Positions 1 to 11,409 of a stretch of DNA of 12,098 nt are shown piece by piece; the first letter of the stretch is position 1, and each line of letters opens with the position of its first letter. Source of the stretch: Parachlorella kessleri. Taxonomy: Eukaryota > Chlorophyta > Trebouxiophyceae > Chlorellales > Chlorellaceae. Made by a program: the position numbers and the translations under genes. The DNA lies in assembly GCA_001598975.1 (NCBI GenBank), contig BBXU01003333.1, forward strand, positions 1-12,098. Reading direction: 5' to 3'. The notes below the pieces were generated by a model that did no database searches, was not told where the DNA came from, and was given only the letters and a program-made list of their open reading frames with translations.

Positions 1-292
1 CCCCCCCTCTCCCACCCAACAATACAAACGATCGCCCGATGTACCCCCCCTGCGCCCTGGACAGTACAGCTGGGCCCAGAGGCCTCTTGTTGGCACCCTG
101 GCTCGTGTTGAGGTATTGGTGCTTTCCAGCTCGCTTGGGAATAATGGGATTCGGGAAGCGCGGCTGCCCCGCGGGGATTCTGCCCAAACGAAGGGCATTA
201 TCAAAAGGTAGCCATAGTAGGAGCATCTGTCAGGCTCTCGGCTGACGCACCGTGCCCCTGCCTGTGCCCCTGCCGCGCTTGGTGTGTTGCAG
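1..292 (+). other. 3' part of a PRP8 intron
   Basis: This stretch lies before the first visible PRP8 exon and ends in a TTGCAG acceptor at 287-292. None of its frames shows the sequence expected just before this point in PRP8 (the end of the Jab1/MPN first half), so the whole stretch reads as intron. It opens with a C/T-rich run. Short open frames here have no recognisable content. Confidence 0.75.
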
Positions 293-1801
293 GTGAAGGA
301 GATCCGGTGCGTGGTGATGCCCCCCCAGTGGGGCAACCACCAGCTGGTGAACCTGCCCTCTCAGCTGCCCGACCACGACTACCTGCACGACCTGGAGCCG
401 CTGGGATGGATACACACGCAGCCCAACGAGGCCCCGCAGATGGCGCCGCAGGTGAGCACAGCATGGCACGGCACTGCGCGGCACGGCACAGCGTGGGTGC
501 GTGGGAGGGGCTTGCGGGGGTGTCTGTATTGCAAGGTAGGGCAGAGAAGGGGGGGGGTGCAGCATGCGTAGGGTACATGTCGGTGGATGTGTAGCGTGGC
601 GGCTTGCTGGTGAGCCTTCCCTGGTGTCGCTGGTACCTGATAAGCATTTGGTTTGACCTATGGATTTAATCCACTCTCAGCTGGCGACGGTCCGGCGGTG
701 CGGCGGTGTCCTGTTACGGTCCCTACTGCTTGCTGCTGTCCACCCCATCCAACGGCGCCTTCCCCACCCTTGCCCCCCTTGGCAGGACGTGACCGCCCAC
801 GCCAAGATGCTGGAGTCGTTCAAGAGCTGGGACGGCGAGCGGTGCATCCTCATCACCGCCTCCTTCACCCCCGGCTCCGTCTCGCTGACAGCCTACAAGC
901 TGACGCCGGCGGGGTACGAGTGGGGCCGACAGAACAAGGACGCCTCCGCCAACCCAGGTAGAGGCCGGTGGGAGTGGTTAGACATCGCGTGCGGCAGGGT
1001 GTCAGTTAGTTTCCGGCAGCAGTGGCTGGCTGGCGGGGTTGGCACAATACTATACTTGCTAGCTGACTGCTGTGGCGCGCGGCGGTGGGCGAGGGGAGGC
1101 ACCAACCCAGGTGCACTTGCCACCCTCAACGACCCGACAGTGCAAACACTCTCCCACCACTGAAGATCTTGACTGTCACCAGGTGTCCCCCCGGGCCACA
1201 CCCGCCCCACGCATGCTTTGCTTGCTGCAGTCGGCTACTCGCCCACCCACTACGAGAAGGTGCAGATGCTGCTGTCGGACCGCTTCATGGGCTTCTACAT
1301 GGTGCCCGACGTCGGCTCCTGGAACTACAACTTCATGGTGAGCCCCTCTCCGTCCGTCAGGTTGGGACCACACGCTAGCGGGGCCTGCCACCGCAAGCGC
1401 CCGGCTGTGCTGGACGAGCTGCCCGTGGCATAGCGCCCTGGTGTCAGCAGCGCTTGAAGTCGTGTCCCAGCCCTACGGGAAGGTCGTCTTGCCAGCTGCC
1501 GTGCCAGCTGCCAGCTGCTGTGTATGTGCTGCCAGTCGGTGGGCGGGGCGGGGTGTGGCTGCCTCGCAAATAGCGGTGGCGGCTCTGCCGGTCAGCCCTA
1601 CTGCCCTACATACGCGCTGACCCTGCGTGCCCCCCCGCCGCTGTGTAGGGCGTGAAGTTCAGTGCGGGCATGAAGTACGGCGTCAAGCTGTCCAACCCGC
1701 GCGAGTTCTACGCGGAGGCGCACCGCCCCACACACTTTTTGGAGTTTGCCAACCTGGAGGAGGCGGAGCCGGAGGCAGACGTGGAGAACCACTTTGCCTG
1801 A
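293..1801 (+). CDS. PRP8: PRP8 (pre-mRNA-processing-splicing factor 8), C-terminal part, four exons
   Basis: PRP8 is the U5 snRNP scaffold at the catalytic centre of the spliceosome, in the nucleus. The visible exons are 293-451, 786-957, 1231-1337 and 1649-1801 (TGA stop 1799-1801), giving the last 196 residues; the 5' part is outside the window. Introns are 334, 273 and 311 bp, in phases 0, 1 and 0. The part seen is the C-terminal Jab1/MPN domain, which binds and controls the helicase Brr2. It includes [22 protein letters not shown], the [12 protein letters not shown] stretch, [37 protein letters not shown] and SWNYNFM. The JAMM-like site reads HTQ rather than HxH, as in other PRP8 proteins, so it should not be a metalloprotease. 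The final exon has [15 protein letters not shown], where the residues mutated in human retinitis pigmentosa RP13 are conserved (P, F, H, R and F equivalents). The last residues are NHFA where human has DLYA. Recognition is near certain; exon edges are fixed by frame and splice signals. Confidence 0.97.
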
Positions 1802-1980
1802 CCGCTCGCTCGCGAGTTGCAAATACTAGTGCTAGCCAGGCTTAGGAGTGGGGTCTCCACGGTATTGTAGGCTGCGGCGCTGTTGTGTGGCGGTGTGCCC
1901 TGGCAGCTGGGGGTGCTGTGCGACCGCCGTGTGTGTCCCGGCCGACCTTTGGATGAGAGTTGTGAGGTCTGCTGCTAGTC

Positions 1981-2019
1981 GGGTGGGGTGGGGGTCACTG
2001 GGAGGGTGCTGGGAGGGGG
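1981..2019 (+). other. G-quadruplex motif in PRP8 3' UTR
   Basis: Seven G-tracts of three or more G lie within 39 bases, separated by loops of 1, 1, 5, 1, 4 and 1 nt. This satisfies the usual G3+N1-7 rule more than once. The G-rich strand is the mRNA-sense strand, so it could fold in the transcript as well as in DNA. Whether it folds in the cell is unknown. Confidence 0.7.
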
Positions 2020-2343
2020 ATGACTGGCTCGTGCACAGGTGGCTAGCTAGGGAACTCGTTTGTTGCCCCATTGTTGGAAAGTTGCCTCTGCGTGTGTAGC
2101 CTCTGTGGCAGTGGGGCTGTATTTTCCTCTTCCGTTCCTGCGTTCACTTGTTGTGTGTCTGGGGTGGTGTCGCTTTTCCTTGGTGCGCGGTCCGTGTATA
2201 GGCCATGTGTGCTAGCGTGCTGCCCTGTAGGGCATAGTAGGTGAGTTTTAGTATTGGGTAGGCAGTTACCGGCTGGGCTGCCTTATCTGGCCGAGCAGTC
2301 TGGGCTGCCGGCGGAGGGTTTGTGAGAAGCTCGTGAACCCTCT

Positions 2344-2348
2344 TGTAA
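2344..2348 (+). promoter_or_regulatory. Likely polyadenylation signal of PRP8 (TGTAA)
   Basis: TGTAA is the polyadenylation signal typical of Chlamydomonas-type green algae, with cleavage usually 10-20 nt downstream. This is the first TGTAA on the plus strand after the PRP8 stop and gives a 3' UTR of about 550-560 nt, a normal size for that group. Confidence 0.6.
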
Positions 2349-2772
2349 GTTATCCCCAGCACGGTTGCTTGCAAGGTTGCTGTGGTCCAAGCCGCGTGCC
2401 AATCTGTACAACAACAACCAAAGCGCAATTCCTGGCCATGGGTACGCTTGACAGAGCGGCGTCCTTACCGGCACAGCGCACTGCACCACTAGGCAGCCTC
2501 ATATATGTGAGTTTCAAAGCATGGCGCAGGGTAGGGCCCACACCTCAAATCTATGTACAACTTGCAGAATAGCTTCGCTAGAGCTATACATGCACACACT
2601 CAGCAATACATCTTGGCAGCAAAAGACTTGCAATGGATTTTAAGCCATGCTTGCCAACAGAACCCACGCATCTTGAGGTAGCTGCCCTCGCACTGCAGCT
2701 CCATACCAACAAAATACCCTCACCCGGCGGGAATAGGGCAGCACCCAATCTTGACACCCACCACACAACCAC

Positions 2773-4479
2773 CTACACCTCGCTCTGGCCCAGGGGTATG
2801 TCATCGACCCCAGGGATAACTGCCTGGCCATGGGGGTAGTGACCCCCCTCCGCGGCCAGCAGGGTCTGCAGGAACGCGTCAAAGCACCAGGCGGACCAGC
2901 GCAACAGCTGCTGGATCCGTGCTTGGCTGTGCGGCAGGAAGAACGCCTCCTTGAACCTGCACTAGAGGCTGCATGAGCACCTAAGGCAATGCGTGAATCT
3001 TGTGTCAACAGTGATCGGGTGCATCACCAGCACATTTGCCGAGAGTGAAGCAAGAATACTACACAGGTGACACCTCATCCGGCCGGCCGGCCGGCCAAAG
3101 GGAACCAAGTCACAATTCCTATCCCACCCTCCCCACCTACTAGCCACATGCAGCAGCGCCACCACCGTCCCCACTCACTCGCGTGCCAGCTCCCTGGGCA
3201 GCTCCACCAGCAAAAGGCAGCAAAAGAAGTCCACCTTGGCGCCAAATGTGTCGCTGAAAGGCTGGCCAATCGCATAGAAGGGGGGCTCCTGCTCTAGCGT
3301 GGCCTCCTGCTGCTGCAGCTGCTCCTTGTCCCCCTGTCCCCGTGGGTGTTGGATGTCGCTGGGGGCAGTGATGATGTTCGAGACCAGGTGCTGCACTGTG
3401 AGTGCCATGCTTTCCATGCTGAGCCCCTCGTGGGCTGGGATGGCTGCTGAGCCTGGGAACAGCCCATCGTGCACCATGGCCAGCGCCAGGAGTAAGGCCA
3501 GCATGTCTGACACATGCATCCCCGCTGCACCCAGCAAGCTGTTCTTCAGCAACCACCCCACCCACCACCTGGCCTCCTCAACACCTGCACCCAGGCGCAG
3601 GCAGCCGCACTGCCACACAGGACACACAAGACTGCTCTTCTCGAAGTCGCTCGTGCCAGCTAGTGCCAAGCACGATGGCACGAGTACGCTCCCTGAGTAC
3701 AGTAGCCACCCCAAAGGGACCCATGCAACAACGTCAGTGTGGCAGGATGCCGTGAGACGGCACCAAAGCTGCGGCAGCCTTGACGCTTGTGCACAATGGG
3801 TTGTCCTAGGCACATGGCAACCTAGATGACATGTACCTGCCGGCATGCGTGTATGATTCTGGCGGGTGTAAGTGAAGGTGTGAGCTTTGGGATAACACCA
3901 ACACAGGCACGCACCGCTGAAAACGTATGGCTTGATGCCCTTGGCAATGCGGCCTGGGGTAGTGGTCAGGCACAGGTTGCCCCAGTGCCAGGCGGGGAAC
4001 ATGGATGACAGGAAGCTCTCCTTGGGGTGAATGTGCTCCAAGCAGGCCTCGGCCTTGGAGAAGCGCTCCCGGGTTACCTCAAGGGAGGGGGGTTGCTCCA
4101 GCTCCCCAGCCTGGGAGGCGATCCTGCACAAGGGAAGGAGGAGGGAAGCGAGCCTGGGTTTGCCTGAGGCGCAAACTGGGCAGACGTGGGGCCCCACGAG
4201 AGCTGGAGTGGTTTACGACGACAAGCCAACAGACCTGCGCGTGTACTCCTTGGTGTCACGCACGCCCAGGCGTGCCTTAATCTCTGGAAGGAACTCCTTC
4301 TCACCGCCTGTGCCTCGCCTGCCTGGGGCTTCACCTTTGAACCACGGCAGGTTCTTAACATAGCTAACCGAAAACCCCCTTGTTGCCCAGTTGTCGAATG
4401 CAACAGACGAATAGAAGACGGTGTGGAAGACGAGGACATCATGCAACTCCAGCACTTGATCAGCGATGGTAGGCACCAT
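2773..4479 (-). CDS. Unrecognised four-exon gene, about 327 aa
   Basis: I do not recognise the family. Exons on the minus strand are 4479-4235, 4123-3915, 3524-3179 and 2956-2773 (TAG stop 2775-2773). They join without a stop into 327 codons across introns of 111, 390 and 222 bp in phases 2, 1 and 2. Donors are AG|GTCTGT (weak), GCG|GTGCGT and GA|GTGAGT; acceptors are TGCAG, GTGCAG and GTGCAG. Visible parts are an aromatic-rich N-terminus (NWATRGFSVSYVKNLPWF, about residues 30-47), a charged segment (about 50-115), FPAWHWGNL, a hydrophobic helix (about 156-170, MLALLLALAM), a Gln/Glu-rich linker (about 215-231), FGAKVDFFCCLLLVELPREL (245-264), and a tail with RWSAWCFDAFLQTLLAAEGG. I see no signal peptide or clear membrane segment. 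The ATG at 4479 was chosen because a TGA lies in frame 12 nt upstream, but a CAG acceptor in between could make this an internal exon of a longer gene. The coding reading is supported by a second copy of exons 3-4 at 11410 with the same splice phases. Confidence 0.68.
3079..3096. repeat. Self-complementary CCGG/GGCC tandem run
   Basis: CCGGCCGGCCGGCCGGCC is a perfect 18-bp palindrome made of a 4-bp repeat, inside the last intron of the unknown gene. It is dense in CpG and can fold back on itself. Confidence 0.9.
3525..3914 (-). other. In-frame, stop-free intron of the unknown gene
   Basis: The proposed intron 2 is 390 nt, exactly 130 codons, with no stop in the frame of the flanking exons. 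Retaining it would therefore extend the protein rather than end it. The donor (GCG|GTGCGT) and acceptor (GTGCAG) are good. The amino acids it would encode are rich in Cys, Trp and His and look like translated non-coding DNA. Some 20 nt upstream of the acceptor, and the acceptor itself, resemble the matching site before 11410 in the second copy. Confidence 0.5.
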
Positions 4480-5130
4480 CACAGGCGCTGATCAGCGTTA
4501 CTGGGCAGCCGTCTTTCGCACGCACGCTGGTTCTACTAGGCTGAAGTCAGAACTACAAGCTAAGGTTGGTCTCGAGGTTTCACATGAGTCTCTAAGGGGT
4601 TCATGAGCATGTTTATGAGTTCGCGCCCCCGCCTTGCCACGTCCTAAGCATGGCCAGCATACAATTCCAAGATGGGCGCAATTTGCCTTTACACCGGACC
4701 GCACTAGTCATATCTCTGGTTTAGTTAAGAGTGCTGCTAGCGTAGTAAGCCTTCCAGCCTGGGGCTTTGCAGACAATCGCTCACGTGATATACACGGTGA
4801 ACCGCTCCGTCGATGTCACTACCTTGTAGTTTTTGTCAGGTGATGGATCAAGAAGCTCTAGATGCAACACTATGACCGGATCTTGGCAAAGCAACTGCAG
4901 CTGGTCGGGTTGTATCATGGCACCAATCGTGGAACCAAGGCAAGCCAGCAGTGTCTACAGCAAGGCCCACAGACAGCCTTACCAAGGAGGGCAGAAGCCT
5001 TGCTAAAAGTTACAGTGAGTGCTTCAGATTATATGGGCGTAGAATATCTGGCAGCTGAGGCAGCTAACATGGTTGTTGCTCGCCTGCGCAGTCTGTCTAG
5101 ACTGTAGACCTTGACTGAGGAACCAGACAA

Positions 5131-5237
5131 GCAGCTACTGGCAGAGAAGAATAGAGCAGTTGCTGGCAGAGGAGGAATCTAGAGCAGTTTCCGGCAGAGA
5201 CAAATGGAGAGTGGCTGCAGGCAGACAAGCATGGAGC
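5131..5237 (+). repeat. Degenerate tandem repeat, four units of 25-28 bp
   Basis: Four adjacent units start with GCAG or GTGG, carry a GGCAGA core and end in AGA/AGC: 5131-5155, 5156-5183, 5184-5210 and 5211-5237. Units 1 and 2 are close, while 3 and 4 are more diverged. Translated, units 1 and 2 both give QLLAE-like segments but in different frames, so the array is no longer one open frame. Confidence 0.6.
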
Positions 5238-5373
5238 ACCTGTTGGCCTTGCGGAAGCTGCTTGGTAGCGGCAGCAGGTGTGCTGTCCGCACCGAAAACC
5301 AGCAGCCAAAAGCAGTCTAGCATACCGTAGTCGCCAGAGATGGAGAAGCTTGGTAGGATAGACCTTTGATTGT

Positions 5374-5489
5374 GCTTTTTGTTGGTTTCCCCGTCTGGAC
5401 GGGGTGGTGTATGCCATTAAGAATTGGTACTTGGATCTTGTGGTTGTGGGCATAGTACATCCTGGCTTTTTGTTGGCCCCGTTTGGGGG
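5374..5489 (+). repeat. Duplicated T-tract plus C4/G4 hairpin element
   Basis: GCTTTTTGTTGG occurs at 5374-5385 and again at 5465-5476. Each copy is followed within 0-3 nt by a C/G hairpin. The first is a perfect inverted repeat, CCCCGTC-tg-GACGGGG (5389-5404); the second is CCCC-GTTT-GGGGG (5477-5489). The two copies are 91 bp apart in the same orientation. Confidence 0.65.
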
Positions 5490-5524
5490 ACCCATGGCAG
5501 CATCGTCAAGTGGCGGTACGCTGT

Positions 5525-5542
5525 TAGACTAGACTAGACTAG
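5525..5542 (+). repeat. TAGAC pentanucleotide repeat
   Basis: Three full TAGAC units plus a partial one lie here. A related TCTAGACTGTAGAC string occurs at 5096-5109, at the other side of the degenerate repeat region. Confidence 0.8.
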
Positions 5543-6958
5543 TCGCCAAAGTCAAAGTTATGATGGTTTACAAACTAGTGGACGCTCAATTGGTCCCTTT
5601 CTTTCTGTCGGGGTGCTTCAGAGGACCTGAGCCATGCCGTACATGGCATGTGCATTTCCCGGCCCTTTGGGATTATGTTTATCATAAGACCCAGTGTGGC
5701 CCTTTTCCAGCTGACTGGTGCGCATAACAGACATGCACGTCAAGCATTTGATCATAATGCTTGCGTGTGGCCTATTGGCTCGAAACCTGCTCAATTTTGC
5801 CTTCGATTGTGTAGTTCGTATGCACTTGGGTCTCACCAACAAGGGTGGGAGTACCTCCTTTGGCAGGGACTGTGGTGGGCTTGGCTGATGCACCTACGCA
5901 GGGTGGATGCCGCCTATCACACTGAAGCGGCTGCATTGTTGAGTAAGAGCTCATTCCTACTTCTCTCAGTTCGCACTGCAAGCACCATCACCATATAGTC
6001 GTCCATGCCAGCAGAGCCCCAACGAGGACTTGACAACAAATGGAAGATTGCAAGAGCAATTTATTAGCATGGGTGGCAGGTAGTGCAAACAAGACGTGAG
6101 AGCTGGGCTGGACTGACAGGGCTGGATGCAGAAAGAGCCTGAGTCTTGCCTGAGGTCTGAGCCAGTGGTTCTTTCCCCACGTTATTGATGCATGCAGGAT
6201 GTGCTGAAGTGGCAGCTAGTGCGGTAAGTAATTAGGGTAGCTCCTCAATGTGAAGACATGGCCAGATGCCAGCAAGGTGTCAGCGCTCCCGTCAGCAGCC
6301 AGGTACCTTGCAAGGGTGTGTTCCGGGGTCGGAGTGCCTCCGCAAACGTAAGGTAACATATGAAGCGCATGTGAGACATGCTAAGGTTGGAATCAAGAAG
6401 GGGCGTGCAAGGTTGCTCTAGAACTACCAGCGTGCGTAGTAGAAGGGCTTAAGGTACCCCGCTCCTGCTCAGCCTGCGACCAGGCGGCCCACACACCAGC
6501 TGCCTGTCTAATATCCTGCTTGTAGAAGCTGTCGCTGCCCTGTGTCTGTGACTGATATTTAGCTACCGCATCAGCAAGCTGACAGCAGAGGTGTTCACCG
6601 CCTCGCCCAAGGTGTGGGTGGCCGCCCGTGCTGCTGTTGGTTGCCTTCCAATGAGTGGGGACTCTTCAAAACCACCCAAGATTAGCAGCACCTTTCCGAT
6701 CGCCTCTCCTGAAGTATAATAGTACTGACATATTGCATTCTCAGTGGTTACACCCTTGCTCCACGCAGCCTTACGGGGGAGCCCCACCACCACCAGCCTG
6801 TGACTGACAGCCGCAATCGCAACCAGCCCCCGCTGCTGCCTCTGCTGCCCAGCTGCCGCCTTCTAGATGTGCGCTTCGCCACAGGCCCCGGCTGCACCCA
6901 TGCCTCCGCTCTCGCCTCCCAGCTGCTGCTACTCCCGCTGACTGGCTGCCCAGCACTC

Positions 6959-10936
<3,978 letters not shown>

Positions 10937-11060
10937 GCAACGCATAAAAGCGCGCGTCACCTTCGTGGAGGAGCTCCCATGCCCCAGAGCATGCAACTCT
11001 CCTGCCACTGTCTCCGCCCTGTACCCGGCCGCCGCTTTCCCCGCCAGGTACTGGAGCAGT
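10937..11060 (+). pseudogene. Possible exon-2-like remnant of the unknown gene family
   Basis: A CTCCTTGGGCAG acceptor-like site is followed by an open plus-strand frame that contains FPARYWSSLG at 11037-11066, similar to FPAWHWGNLC in exon 2 of the unknown gene (codons starting at 3999 on the minus strand). A weaker VT...AC spacing match lies before it. The distance to the next recognisable exon (373 nt) is compatible with the 475 nt in the other copy. The match is short, and the frame hits a stop soon after, so this is only suggestive. Confidence 0.3.
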
Positions 11061-11409
11061 CTAGGGCACTCTTGTGGACACAAGCAACAGAGCTGACATA
11101 TTGGCAGGGGGTGCCTTGGGCCAAGTCTTGTGCCTGCCTGTGGTAAATGCAGCCTCTACTGTGTACAGGTATGGTACATAGAGAGCTCTTGGTGCAGCCG
11201 CGTGGTGCAGACAACAAGCTAAAATAGATGTGGCCATGGCACTAAACTGCCGTTGCTGCCTATCGGAAGGTATGAAAGAATCGTTTTCCGCCCCTGTTTG
11301 GAAGGCATGGCATGAGAGGTTGCGCATTCCTGTTACTGCCTACCTTGCAGGCATGGAGGGGGGCCAGGTGGGGAGTCGGGTTTTTACATGTGCAGAGCTT
11401 GCGGTGCAG

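Larger units (their letters stand above)
1802..2772. other. Intergenic region between convergent genes; PRP8 3' UTR
   Basis: The two stop codons face each other 971 bp apart (PRP8 stop ends at 1801, the unknown minus-strand gene stops at 2773). The left part should be the PRP8 3' UTR, ending shortly after TGTAA at 2344-2348. I found no TTACA (TGTAA on the minus strand) serving the other gene here. Small open frames on both strands overlap each other and show no conserved content. Confidence 0.6.
4480..6958. other. Gene-poor region with degenerate repeats; right end is probably RPS4 3' UTR
   Basis: No coding region could be supported. Short open frames (for example 4862-5107 plus and 5648-5998 plus) have no recognisable domain and no consistent splice partners. 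Base composition looks more AT-rich than the flanks, mainly over about 4500-6500. It holds the repeats listed at 5131, 5374/5465 and 5525. The RPS4 3' UTR must start at 6958 and run leftwards, but I saw no TTACA (TGTAA on the minus strand) between 6000 and 6958, so its end is not placed. The region could be eroded mobile-element sequence, but no terminal repeats or transposase were found. Confidence 0.5.

Noticed and set aside
201..647. A 148-codon minus-strand open frame at the left end
   Set aside because: It lies opposite a confirmed PRP8 exon and its introns, and is the antisense shadow of GC-rich sequence.
3175..4197. A continuous 340-codon minus-strand open frame read as one intronless protein
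   Set aside because: It runs through a proposed intron with good splice sites and uninformative Cys/Trp-rich content, and its start lies in the preceding intron. The related copy at 11410 begins exactly at the proposed acceptor, which supports splicing.
4235..4429. A 27-bp intron splitting the first exon of the unknown gene (after LPWFK)
   Set aside because: GT and AG borders with correct phase exist, but 27 bp is far below the minimum workable intron length in such algae; the segment is more simply coding.
5105..5542. TAG read as glutamine (variant nuclear code known in some ulvophycean algae)
   Set aside because: RPS4 and PRP8 need no recoding and both end in TGA. Reading through the TAG at 2773 of the unknown gene gives nothing coherent, and the intron style and protein sequences point to a volvocine-type alga with the standard code.
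6563..6793. A small minus-strand open frame just past the RPS4 stop
   Set aside because: It lies in the expected RPS4 3' UTR, with no recognisable content and no splice partner.
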